Assembly: GCF_001420995.1 (NCBI RefSeq)
Contig: NZ_CP012185.1
Location: 310,001 to 374,000 of the forward strand
Source of the DNA: Pseudonocardia sp. EC080619-01
Lineage (GTDB): Bacteria > Actinomycetota > Actinomycetes > Mycobacteriales > Pseudonocardiaceae
Direction: 5' to 3'
DNA: 64,000 bases
A program made the position numbers and the translations under genes. Below are positions 50,648 through 59,220 of this stretch, piece after piece. Each line of letters begins with the position of its first letter. The stretch's first letter is position 1. A model generated the notes under the pieces. That model was not told the origin of the DNA. It was given only the letters and a program-made list of their open reading frames with translations, and did no database searches.

Positions 50648-51464
50648 CGCGTCTGCGCCCTCGGGAACCAGAGCACTCGAAGGATCACGCGGTGGCCGTC
50701 TCACATCCCGACGCCACGCCGTTGATCAGCGCCGACGTCGTACACCACGTCGCTGGACGCAACCGGCGACACCACGGGCCTCGGATCGAGGGAAAGATCG
50801 ATGCCCTGGGCGGCGGATCAGCGGCCTGGACGGGAAGGTCGACCAGCTCGCGGAGAGTACGAACGCTCAGTTCGAGGCGCAGAGCTCGCGGTTCGACACG
50901 CTGGAGCAGCGCACCGGTGCCCGGTTCGACGCGCTGAAACGCTCGAACGAGCAGACTCAGGCGCTGCTCACACCCAGATCCTGGAACGGCTCAACCGCAC
51001 CTAAGCTGACCACAGGCTCCGTAACCTGTGAGCTTGCGTGCGGCGAGCGCGGTGGTGATGGCACGACCGGGTGGCAGCCCCAACCGCGCGGCCCTCGGCA
51101 GCTGACCTCGACAGGACGCACCACGGACCACAGGAGCTACCCCAACCCGGTTCCCAAGCCACCCGCCAGCGCTGGCGAACGCCGACTCGCCCGCCTCGTG
51201 GCCCCGGCACGGGATCGGCTGGGGCCACGACCCTTTGCTGCCGACCGACGCCGAGCCGGGCCGGACCGCCGACCGCGGCCGCCAGCCCCGCGACCCCCCG
51301 ACGCGTGAGTGCGGGCTGACGATCGGGGCAGTGACCATCTTGACGCAGGGATATTACGACATTATTGTCGTCTAGCACATCATCCCGATCAGTTGTCACA
51401 GCTGCCAGTTCAGGCCCTCCCCGCCCGTTTCACAAGCTCGTGACATCCATACCTGAGGAGAGAT
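50648..51464. other. Decayed stretch with a coiled-coil gene remnant
   Basis: A plus-strand frame at about 50838-50985 reads VDQLAESTNAQFEAQSSRFD then TLEQRTGARFDALKRSNEQT, a coiled coil without a start or intact end. The remainder shows no convincing gene. The last ~150 bases, which are richer in AT (GGGATATTACGACATTATTG at 51346-51365), probably contain the promoter of the catabolic operon. Confidence 0.45.
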
Positions 51465-51986
51465 ATGCGACTGCGTGAGGGCACGACGAAGTGGAACTTC
51501 GCCTTCATCAACGGCCCCAACATGGGCCAGCTTGGCAAGCGGCAGGGCGCCGTTTTCGGGGCGGTGTCTTCACTGGCAGACGTGAACGCGATGGTTGACG
51601 AGTTTGCCGACGAGATTGGCGTCAGCGTCACCCACTTCCAGTCGGACGCCGAGTCGGACATCCTGCACTTCATCCACGAGACTGGCGCATCGGTGGACGG
51701 CTACCTGATCAACCCAGCCGGCCTCACCTGGTTCGGCCTAGCCACCCGGGACGCGCTGATCGATACCGGGGTGCCCTACATGGAGGTGCACTTTGCCAAC
51801 GTGTCGACCTGGAAGGAGAACACCAACCCAGGCCGCCCCGACCTGCAGTCGCTCTTCTCTCACACCGCCACGGGGGTCTTCGAGGGGATGCTGCACCACG
51901 GCTATCTCGCGGCCGTGCTGGCCCTCGCCTTGGGTCTCGACGACAAGGGCTTCCTCAACGGGAGCCAGGCGGGTGAAGAGCGCTGA
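51465..51986 (+). CDS. Type II dehydroquinase-like (AroQ-fold) protein, catalytic Tyr replaced
   Basis: The 173-residue protein follows the AroQ pattern: FAFINGPNMGQLGKRQGAVF, VTHFQSDAESDILHFIHETG, GYLINPAGLTWFGLATRDAL and VPYMEVHFANVS. In 3-dehydroquinate dehydratases the flexible loop carries an essential Tyr (RxPxxYG); here the equivalent is GAVFG. The usual His of the GAxTH segment and the Arg after the SNxxxRE motif are also absent. It may have been recruited for another dehydration in this operon. The ATG follows GAGGAGAGAT. Confidence 0.75.
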   Translation: MRLREGTTKWNFAFINGPNMGQLGKRQGAVFGAVSSLADVNAMVDEFADEIGVSVTHFQSDAESDILHFIHETGASVDGYLINPAGLTWFGLATRDALIDTGVPYMEVHFANVSTWKENTNPGRPDLQSLFSHTATGVFEGMLHHGYLAAVLALALGLDDKGFLNGSQAGEER

Positions 51987-52024
51987 ACGCGTCCATCGCA
52001 GAGGCCGACCCGCAGCAGCGCTGT

Positions 52025-53188
52025 GTGGTTGCAGGTGCAGGTGTTGTCGGCGTGCTCACGGCCTACCGGTTGGCGCTGTCCGGCGCTGAGGTGACGCTTG
52101 TCGACGCGGGAGACCTCGGCGCGGGCACGTCGGGCGGCAGCTTCGCTCACGCGAACGCGAGCTACGCCGGCTACTGGGACTATGTCGAGCTGCGGCGCGA
52201 CGGCGTAGCCGGATACCGTCGGCTGCGTGCCGAGCTTGGCGGCGCGCCGTGGCTGCATGACACGGGTTGCCTATCCGTTCATCTGTCCGAACAGCACGAA
52301 GCAGAGTTCGATGCGCACCTGCGGCGCCTAGACGATCTTGGCCACGCTGCCGAACGTGTCGAGGGGCCGGTGACGGCGCTGGAACCTGCGTTGGACGTCG
52401 ACCAGGTGGGCGCAGCCGGCGTGTTCCCGGACGAGGGGTACGTCGACGTGCCGGTCATGCTGGAGGACCTCGCGGCTCGCCTGCGCGCCCTCGGAGTGGT
52501 TGTCCGGACCGGCGACGCGGTGGCCGGTGTCGAGATCGACAACGGGCAGGTGCGAGAGGTCCGGCTGCGCTCGGGGACGAGCCTGCCCGCTGACTGGCTG
52601 GTGAGCTGCGTGGGCCGCTGGACCGACGAACTGGTCGCACTGGCTGGCGTCGCTCCGACGCTGGTGGCCCACGAACCCGTGGGCGGAGTCCCGGTGCCGG
52701 GGCTGTTGGTCGTGGTGCCGGCAGGACCGACCCCGGTCAGCCGGGTCGTCGCGGTCGACGACATGAACTACCGGCCCGCAGGCGAGGGGCGCACAATGGT
52801 GTGGTCGGGCTCGGTCGACATGGAGCTGGCCCGTGAGGGCGGAGCCAGTGCTGATCCCGCGACGATTGAGCGTCTGGTCGCCCGCGTCGTGGAGGCAGCC
52901 GCTGAGCACGCGGCCACTCTCCGCGGCGCGACACCCCTGTCCGCGATCGTGTGTCAACGAGCACTGCCGGCCGACGGACTGCCCGTCGTTGGCGCCGTCC
53001 CGGGTCTGAACGGCCTGTACGTCGTTCTCGCCCACGCGGCGATCACCATGGCCCCCGCACTGGCCGACATCGTGACCCTCGAGCTCACGGGAGGCCGGAC
53101 TGACCCGCGCGTCACCCGTTTCCGCCCCGACCGGCTCCTCGCAAAGTCGGTTGCGGACTCCGATCAGCAGCTGGAGGGCGCCTCATGA
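52025..53188 (+). CDS. FAD-dependent oxidoreductase (DAO/glycine-oxidase family)
   Basis: The N-terminal FAD-binding motif is VVAGAGVVGVLTAYRLALSG, followed by TLVDAGDLGAGTSGGSFAHA. The C-terminus has GLPVVGAVPGLNGLYVVLAH with HAAITMAPALADIV, as in D-amino-acid/sarcosine oxidases. The 387-residue length is normal. GTG 52025 starts just inside the first beta strand and has a poor ribosome-binding site. The frame is open back to 51977, so translation may begin earlier (for example CTG 51983). It probably oxidises an amine, fitting a betaine-type uptake operon. Confidence 0.82.
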   Translation: MVAGAGVVGVLTAYRLALSGAEVTLVDAGDLGAGTSGGSFAHANASYAGYWDYVELRRDGVAGYRRLRAELGGAPWLHDTGCLSVHLSEQHEAEFDAHLRRLDDLGHAAERVEGPVTALEPALDVDQVGAAGVFPDEGYVDVPVMLEDLAARLRALGVVVRTGDAVAGVEIDNGQVREVRLRSGTSLPADWLVSCVGRWTDELVALAGVAPTLVAHEPVGGVPVPGLLVVVPAGPTPVSRVVAVDDMNYRPAGEGRTMVWSGSVDMELAREGGASADPATIERLVARVVEAAAEHAATLRGATPLSAIVCQRALPADGLPVVGAVPGLNGLYVVLAHAAITMAPALADIVTLELTGGRTDPRVTRFRPDRLLAKSVADSDQQLEGAS

Positions 53189-54108
53189 GTACCGCATCCG
53201 GAGAGTTCGTCGACTTCACGCTGGTGTCCTTCCAGCACCGAGGTCAGGAGGAGTTCGCTGCCGGGATGATCCACGACAGGATGGTCTGGCCGCTGGCCGA
53301 CGCGCACGGCGTCCCGGACAACGTCCTCCAGGCGTGCCTGCTCGCGGCCACCCCGGACGGCGTGGATAGGCTGCGTAGTGGCGTGCTCGGCCCCGAGAGC
53401 CGTTCGCGTCCCACGCCGCTCGACGAGGTGAGGCTGGGGTCGCCGCTGTCGAGCCCAGAAAAGATCATCTGCCTCGGGCTCAACTACGTCGACCACGCCA
53501 CCGAGACCGGATTCGAGGCGCCTCCGGCGCCGATTATCTTCTCGAAGTTCCGCAATAGTCTGGTGGGTCCGCACGACCCGGTCGTGCTGCCCCGCAGCAG
53601 CCACGAGGTCGATTTCGAGGGTGAGCTCGCCGTCGTGATCGGACGCGCCGCCAAGTACGTCGACGAGGCCGATGCGCTCGCGTACGTGGCCGGCTACGCC
53701 GTCACCAACGACGTCACCGCCCGCGACCTGCAGGTCCGGACCAGCCAGTGGACGGCAGGTAAGGCGCTGGACACGTTCGCGCCTATGGGGCCGGGGCTCG
53801 TGCCAGCCGGACTGGTCCCGGACCCGCAGGACCTGATGATCGAGACCCGCGTGAACTCCGAAACCATGCAGTACGACAGCACAAAGGCGATGATTTTCAG
53901 TGTCGCCCACACAATCGCCGACTTGAGCACGATGATGACGCTCGTGCCGGGGGACGTGATCGCGACCGGCACCCCTGCCGGGGTGGGGTTCAAGCAGGAT
54001 CCGCCACGGTTCCTCACCGCCGGAGACGTGGTCGAGGTGTCGATTCGCGGGATCGGCACAATCCGGAACCCCGTCGTCGCTGAAGACGACGTACGACAGC
54101 CGAGGTGA
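53185..54108 (+). CDS. Fumarylacetoacetate hydrolase-family protein
   Basis: The 307-residue protein has the FAH core: IICLGLNYVDHATETG, IIFSKFRNSLVGPHDPVVLP, the metal-binding acidic residues in EVDFEGELAVVIG, AGYAVTNDVTARDLQ and GDVIATGTPAGVG. Family members hydrolyse or decarboxylate diketo-acids such as 2,4-diketo-3-deoxy sugars' acids or acylpyruvates. Its ATG overlaps the oxidase stop (ATGA). With the SDR encoded downstream it suggests breakdown of a keto-acid intermediate. Confidence 0.87.
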   Translation: MSTASGEFVDFTLVSFQHRGQEEFAAGMIHDRMVWPLADAHGVPDNVLQACLLAATPDGVDRLRSGVLGPESRSRPTPLDEVRLGSPLSSPEKIICLGLNYVDHATETGFEAPPAPIIFSKFRNSLVGPHDPVVLPRSSHEVDFEGELAVVIGRAAKYVDEADALAYVAGYAVTNDVTARDLQVRTSQWTAGKALDTFAPMGPGLVPAGLVPDPQDLMIETRVNSETMQYDSTKAMIFSVAHTIADLSTMMTLVPGDVIATGTPAGVGFKQDPPRFLTAGDVVEVSIRGIGTIRNPVVAEDDVRQPR

Positions 54109-54117
54109 GGTGTCGGC

Positions 54118-55377
54118 ATGCTCGCAGTAGAGGCGCACGGCACGTACAAGATCTTCGGCAAGCGTCCTGAGCGGGGCGTCGAGCGTCTGCGTCAGGGCGC
54201 GACTCGTGAGGAGCTGCGTAGGGAGGGTACGACGGCGGCGGTCATTGACGTCTCGTTCGACGTGCAGGAGGGCGAGACTTTCGTCGTCATGGGCCTGTCG
54301 GGGTCGGGCAAGTCGACTCTGATCCGGATGGTCAACGGGCTGTGGGAGCCGACCGCAGGTCAGCTAGAGCTGTACGGGGACGACATCGTGCAGATGAACC
54401 AGAAGCAGTTGCGCCGCACCCGCCGCGAGAAGGTCAGCATGGTCTTCCAGCACTTCGCTCTGTTCCCTCACCTGACGATCGGCGAGAACACCGCGTACGG
54501 CTTAAAGGTCAAGGGTGTCCCCAAGTCAGAGTATGAGAAACGCGCCAACGAGGCGCTCGCTTTGGTCGGACTCAAGGGGTGGGAGGGGGCCCTGCCCGAT
54601 CAGCTCTCTGGCGGCATGCGGCAGCGAGTCGGCCTGGCCCGGGCGCTCGCAGCCGGAACGGACATCTTGTTGATGGACGAGGCCTTCAGTGCCCTGGACC
54701 CGCTGATCAAACGACAGATGCAGGACGAGCTTGTCGAGCTTCAGCAGAAGCTGGGTAAGACGATTCTCTTCATTACCCACGACCTGAACGAGGCGATGCG
54801 GCTGGGTGATCGGATCGGGATGATGCGCGACGGCCGCATGGTCCAGATCGGCACCGCGGGACAGATCATCAACCAGCCGGCCGACGAGCCGGTCGCCCAG
54901 TTCGTGCAGGACGTGGACCGGGCGCGCGTGCTGACAGCCGGCGCAGTGATGACCAAGCCCGCAGCGCTGGTCTGTGCCGATCAGAGCCTGAGGACGGTGA
55001 GCAGTCTCATGGTCGAGCACCAGACCCCGCGACTCTTCGTGGTCGGTCCCGACGACACTCTGCGCGGAGCCATCGACGAGGAGTCCGTCGCCGCCGCGAT
55101 CGCCCGCGGCAGCGACTCGCTCGACGGGCTGTTCGACGAGGCAGTCGCCAGCACCTCCCAGGAGACGCATCTGTCCGACGTGCTCGCCCTCAGCGCGCAC
55201 ACGCCGCAGGCCCTCGCGGTGGTAGACGATGCGCAGCGGGTCATCGGCGTCTTGTCTCGCGGCACGCTCCTCCAGGCGTTGTGCCAGCAGCGGGGATCGA
55301 GTCCAGGGAGCGAGGCCGCCCCGTACCGCCGACGACCAGCGGCCGACCCCTCGCACACGGAGGTGTCGGTGCGATGA
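54118..55377 (+). CDS. Glycine betaine/proline-type ABC transporter ATP-binding protein with CBS domains
   Basis: The ProV/OpuAA-like protein of 419 residues has Walker A GLSGSGKST (~59), a Q-loop (VFQHFALFPH), the signature LSGGMRQRVGLARAL (~163) and Walker B ILLMDEAFSALDP. The C-terminal ~130 residues form paired CBS modules (AGAVMTKPAALVCADQSLRT, TLRGAIDEESVAAAI, GVLSRGTLL), which sense ionic strength or nucleotides in OpuA. It lies 9 bases after the FAH gene and overlaps the permease gene by four bases. Confidence 0.92.
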   Translation: MLAVEAHGTYKIFGKRPERGVERLRQGATREELRREGTTAAVIDVSFDVQEGETFVVMGLSGSGKSTLIRMVNGLWEPTAGQLELYGDDIVQMNQKQLRRTRREKVSMVFQHFALFPHLTIGENTAYGLKVKGVPKSEYEKRANEALALVGLKGWEGALPDQLSGGMRQRVGLARALAAGTDILLMDEAFSALDPLIKRQMQDELVELQQKLGKTILFITHDLNEAMRLGDRIGMMRDGRMVQIGTAGQIINQPADEPVAQFVQDVDRARVLTAGAVMTKPAALVCADQSLRTVSSLMVEHQTPRLFVVGPDDTLRGAIDEESVAAAIARGSDSLDGLFDEAVASTSQETHLSDVLALSAHTPQALAVVDDAQRVIGVLSRGTLLQALCQQRGSSPGSEAAPYRRRPAADPSHTEVSVR

Positions 55378-56330
55378 GCACCTTCGCCCTGGTCCCCGAC
55401 GTGCCGCGGATCCCCGTCGGCGACAGGCTCCAGGAGGCCTTCGACTGGCTCAACAACAACCTCGGCCCGTTCTTCGACGCGATCGACACCGGCGGCGGCG
55501 GAGCGGTCGACTGGCTTATCGGCGTGCTCGAGGCACCGGATCCCGTGGTATTCGCCCTGCTCTTCGCTCTAATCGGGCTCCTGCTGCGAGGGTGGGAGTT
55601 CGCTGTCGTAGCCTTCGTCGGCTTGCTCTTCATCATCGGTGTGGAGCAGTGGGCTGCGGCGATGCAGACGCTGGCGCTGGTCTTGGTGGCCACGGTCATT
55701 GCGCTGGTGATCGCCATACCGTTGGGCATCCTCGCGGCGCGCAGTAGGTGGGCGAGCAACGTCATCAAGCCCGTGCTGGACATGATGCAGACAATGCCTG
55801 CCTTTGTGTGGCTGGTGCCGGTCGTGACGCTTTTCAGCATCGGCGTCGTACCCGGCGTGGTGGCCACGATCATCTTCGCCCTGCCGCCCGGCGTACGCCT
55901 GACCGAGCTCGGGATCCGCGGCGTGGACGGGGAGATAGTCGAGGCATCCAACTCGTTCGGCGCGACCCCGCAGCAGACCCTGTTCGGGGTTCAGCTTCCC
56001 CTAGCCATGCCCACCATCATGGCCGGCATCAACCAGGTGATCATGCTCGCCCTGTCGATGGCCGTCATCGCGGGTCTCGTCGGCGCTGAAGGGCTAGGAG
56101 GTCAAGTCACCGGTGCTATCGCGACGCTGAACCTCGGGCTCGGTTTCGAGGCCGGACTGTCGGTGGTGATCCTCGCGATCTACCTCGACCGCGTCACGGC
56201 CTCCGTCAGTGGCGGCCACGGACTGGCACGACGGCTCTTGTCTCGGCGGAGCCGCACGGCAGTTCAAGAGGACACCGAGGCCGACGACGCCGTCGACCGA
56301 GGTGTCAAAACGACAACCATCGGCGGATAG
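55374..56330 (+). CDS. Glycine betaine/proline-type ABC permease (ProW/OpuAB-like)
   Basis: The 318-residue polytopic protein has about seven membrane segments (PVVFALLFALIGLLL, FAVVAFVGLLFIIGV, ALVLVATVIALVIAIPLGIL, FVWLVPVVTLFSIGVVPGVV). The permease cytoplasmic loop reads ELGIRGVDGEIVEASNSFGA. An N-terminal extension contains an amphipathic helix (LQEAFDWLNNN), as in OpuAB. ATG 55374 overlaps the ATPase stop. It forms the importer with the ATPase and binding protein. Confidence 0.92.
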   Translation: MSTFALVPDVPRIPVGDRLQEAFDWLNNNLGPFFDAIDTGGGGAVDWLIGVLEAPDPVVFALLFALIGLLLRGWEFAVVAFVGLLFIIGVEQWAAAMQTLALVLVATVIALVIAIPLGILAARSRWASNVIKPVLDMMQTMPAFVWLVPVVTLFSIGVVPGVVATIIFALPPGVRLTELGIRGVDGEIVEASNSFGATPQQTLFGVQLPLAMPTIMAGINQVIMLALSMAVIAGLVGAEGLGGQVTGAIATLNLGLGFEAGLSVVILAIYLDRVTASVSGGHGLARRLLSRRSRTAVQEDTEADDAVDRGVKTTTIGG

Positions 56331-56367
56331 CGCAGCCCGCGACCATCCGACATCCGGGCGGAAACCA

Positions 56368-57279
56368 ATGAACATACGAAACCTGACCATTCGGCTCGGC
56401 GCGATCGCTGCCGCTCTCGCGTTGCTTACATCGGGTTGCGGTGCCCGCAGCTCCGACAGCGCAAGCGGCGGCGGGACCGACGAGGTGATCACGATTCCGG
56501 TCGTCCAAGGGTGGACCGATCAGGCCAGCACCGCCTACCTGTTCGAGAACATTCTCGAGGACAACGGCTACACCGTCGAGATCAAGGAGATCGCGGACAA
56601 CGCCCCCATTTACGCGGGCCTGCAGAACGGCGACCTTGACCTCTTTCCCTCTTGCTGGCTGGAGCGCACCCACGCCCAGTACTGGGCGGAGTACAAGGAC
56701 GACCTCGAGGATCTCGGCACCTGGTACTCGGGCGCCAACCTCTTCTTGGGCGTGCCCGACTACTCAAACGTAACCTCCATCGCCGACCTGCCGGCCAACG
56801 CCGCCGAGTTCGACGGCAAGATCATCGGGATCGAGCCTGGCGCCGGCCTGACGGGGGTTGTCAAGGACGACGCGTTTCCGGCCTACGGGCTGGATGAGAA
56901 CTTCGACCTGGTGCTCTCGTCCACGACCGCGATGCTCACCGAGCTTCAGAAGGCTATTGACGAAGAGAGGGAGATCGTCGTGACGATGTGGGCACCGTTC
57001 TGGGCCAACCAGGTCTATCCGATCCGCCCGCTTGAGGACCCTGAGGGTGCCATGGGACAGTCCGAGAATGTGCACAGTATCGCCCGCGCGGGCTTCGCCG
57101 CGGACTACCCGAAGGTTGCTGAGATGTTCGCGAACTTCGAGATGACCGACGACCAGTACGGGACACTCGAGGACATGATCGTCAACGACTTCGGCCAAGG
57201 AAACGAAGAAGAGGCGGTCGCAGCCTGGCTCGATGCAAACCCGGACTTCGAGCCCGCCCTCGCCAAGTACCTGCAGTAA
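56368..57279 (+). CDS. Substrate-binding lipoprotein of the betaine-type ABC importer
   Basis: It has a lipoprotein signal peptide with lipobox LLTSGCG (Cys ~25), followed by an OpuAC/ProX-like fold: VQGWTDQASTAYLFENILED, YAGLQNGDLDLFPSCWLERT, GIEPGAGLTGV and TMWAPFWANQVYPIRPLED. The aromatic residues in these segments are typical of quaternary-amine binding boxes. At 303 residues the size is normal. ATG 56368 follows GGGCGGAAACCA. The precise ligand cannot be read. Confidence 0.9.
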   Translation: MNIRNLTIRLGAIAAALALLTSGCGARSSDSASGGGTDEVITIPVVQGWTDQASTAYLFENILEDNGYTVEIKEIADNAPIYAGLQNGDLDLFPSCWLERTHAQYWAEYKDDLEDLGTWYSGANLFLGVPDYSNVTSIADLPANAAEFDGKIIGIEPGAGLTGVVKDDAFPAYGLDENFDLVLSSTTAMLTELQKAIDEEREIVVTMWAPFWANQVYPIRPLEDPEGAMGQSENVHSIARAGFAADYPKVAEMFANFEMTDDQYGTLEDMIVNDFGQGNEEEAVAAWLDANPDFEPALAKYLQ

Positions 57280-57336
57280 CCCAGCACGGCGTTGGGATCG
57301 TGGCAACCACCAACCGAAAGCACGAGGAAACAACGC

Positions 57337-58131
57337 ATGCGTCTCGAAGGAAAGGTCGCGCTCGTCACCGGAGGACGAGGCGGGATCGGACGCGCCATCG
57401 TCGAGCGGTTTGTGCAAGAGGGTGCCACGGTCTACGCCGCGGACGTGACCCACACTGGGGCTCTGTCCGAAAGCACCGACAAGCCCGGCACCTTCCTCGA
57501 GCTCGACGTGGCAGACGAGGCGTCGGTCGCCGCCGCCTACGCCCGGATCCGTGACGAGGACGGTCGACTCGACATACTGGTCAACGCGGCGGCCGTGAAG
57601 GTGGAGGGCACGGTGGCCGAGATCTCCCTCGCCGCGTGGAACAGCAGCTACACCGTCAACGTCACCGGCACATTCTTGATGTCGAGGGACGCACTGCCCC
57701 TGCTGAGGACGGCCGCAGAAGGAACGGGCGACGGCGCCATCATCAATATCGGCTCCTACGAGGGCTACATCGCCGACCCCAGGCTCGCGGCCTACTGCGC
57801 GACGAAGGGCGCCGTACACGGTCTGACCAAGGCGATGGCCGTCGACCACGGGCCCGAGGGCATCCGCGTCAACGCGATCTGTCCTGGCTACATCGAAACC
57901 CCGATGCTGCTGAACTCCCTGGGGGAGTCCGTCCGCGGCGCCGACGGTCGGGGCGTCGAGGAATGGCAGGAGGAAGTCCGCCACATCCACCCATCGCGGC
58001 GCTACGGCGCGCCCGAGGACGTCGCCAACCTGACGACGTGGCTCGCCTCCGATGAGGCCCGCTACGCCAGTGGTCAGCTCTGGGTCCTCGACGGCGCCCT
58101 GACCTCCCAGGTCCAGCAAATGCGGTTGTGA
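57337..58131 (+). CDS. Short-chain dehydrogenase/reductase (SDR)
   Basis: The classical SDR of 264 residues has the cofactor motif VALVTGGRGGIGRAI, NAAAV (NNAG-type), catalytic Ser in IINIGSYEGY and YxxxK in YCATKGAVHGL. The acidic residue at the end of beta-2 (ADVT) favours NAD over NADP. It ends the catabolic operon, 57 bases after the binding-protein gene. In FAH-containing pathways such SDRs oxidise hydroxy-acid or sugar-acid intermediates; the substrate here is unknown. Confidence 0.88.
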   Translation: MRLEGKVALVTGGRGGIGRAIVERFVQEGATVYAADVTHTGALSESTDKPGTFLELDVADEASVAAAYARIRDEDGRLDILVNAAAVKVEGTVAEISLAAWNSSYTVNVTGTFLMSRDALPLLRTAAEGTGDGAIINIGSYEGYIADPRLAAYCATKGAVHGLTKAMAVDHGPEGIRVNAICPGYIETPMLLNSLGESVRGADGRGVEEWQEEVRHIHPSRRYGAPEDVANLTTWLASDEARYASGQLWVLDGALTSQVQQMRL

Positions 58132-58144
58132 GGGCCTGAAAGTC

Positions 58145-58780
58145 TCAGGGCGCGCCCACCGCAGATCCCGGGGGCAGGAGCCGCTCGGCGACCTCTCTGA
58201 GCAGTTGTCGCCGGTACGCGGATCTCTTCGCATCCTCAGGCTCAGTGGCCGCCCCGAGTATGAGGCCGTCGATCAGGCTGACGAGCAGAGCGACGATGTC
58301 GGCCACCGGGATATCGGGAGAGAAGTCGCCGCGGGCCACGCCCTGGTCGACGACCTCGCGGATCGCGGACTGCCAGGCCTCCTGATTTCGCTGCACGTCG
58401 GCGACCAGGTCCTGGTGCCGGGTGGCGGCTGCGCAGGTCTCGAGCCAGACCACGCAGCGATGCCGGTCGCTGATTGACCCCTCGAGCAGCGCCCGCAGCG
58501 TCTCCGGCGCCTCGTTGTGGCCGTGCGCGAGCTGCGCCCACTGCGCCGCTCGCCGGACGCTCGCGGTGCGCATCGTCTCGCGCAGCAGCTCGTCGCGGGT
58601 CGTGAAGTAGTGCTGGATCAGGCCGATCGACACCCCGGCGGCCGCGGAGACGTCTCGCAAGCGGAGCGCGTCGAAGCCGTGGACGGCGACCAGCTTCTCG
58701 GCTGCGGCGAGAATAGCGCTCTTGCGCGCCTCCACTAGGTCATCACGCGTCCGGCTGGTGGCGGGGTGCGTCGATGTCAC
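58145..58780 (-). CDS. TetR-family regulator
   Basis: The 211-residue protein has an N-terminal TetR HTH (SAILAAAEKLVAVHGFDALR, LRDVSAAAGVSIGLIQHYFT) and an all-helical ligand domain. The start GTG 58780 follows GAGGGAGGGAACC; the longer frame upstream lacks this. It converges on the SDR gene with 13 bases between the stops and probably controls the catabolic operon or its own expression. The effector is probably a pathway metabolite (inference). Confidence 0.88.
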   Translation of the reverse strand: MTSTHPATSRTRDDLVEARKSAILAAAEKLVAVHGFDALRLRDVSAAAGVSIGLIQHYFTTRDELLRETMRTASVRRAAQWAQLAHGHNEAPETLRALLEGSISDRHRCVVWLETCAAATRHQDLVADVQRNQEAWQSAIREVVDQGVARGDFSPDIPVADIVALLVSLIDGLILGAATEPEDAKRSAYRRQLLREVAERLLPPGSAVGAP

Positions 58781-59220
58781 GGTTCCCTCCCTCGTCGTGC
58801 GGTCGATGTGGTGCTTGCCCAGTGACGCGTACACGATAACGTCATACTATCCGCGCGCGCTGGTGATCGAGACGGCGTCGCCGGTGACGGTCGCCATGAG
58901 TTGGCTGAGTACCGGCACTGCGGGGTCGTTCCGAGTGACGACCACCAGCCGACGTCGGATGGTGGTCCCGGCCACGTCGCGTGGCGCGGGCCGGGTCCTC
59001 GGGTGGCAGAGAGAGGGCCGGAAGCAGCGCGACGGCTTCCGGTGGGCTCCTCCGTGTCGGTGCAGCAGGCGGCCGGCGTCGGTCATGAGTACGCCGCCGG
59101 CCCGACCTCTCGAACAGAGTGACGCCGACCTGCTAGACCGTATGGAGGCCGGCGCCTCGCTCGTAAGTTGGCGCGGGTCACCGTCAGCGGGTGGCGGTGC
59201 CGCAATTACGGGAGGCGCCG
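58781..59220. other. TetR upstream region and IS110 left non-coding end
   Basis: 58781-58860 holds the TetR promoter. GATAACGTCATACTATC (58837-58853) contains GATA/TATC half-sites and could be its operator. The rest has no gene. The ~150 bases before the IS110 recombinase start are where members of this family can encode a structured bridge RNA; base pairing was not verified. Confidence 0.4.
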
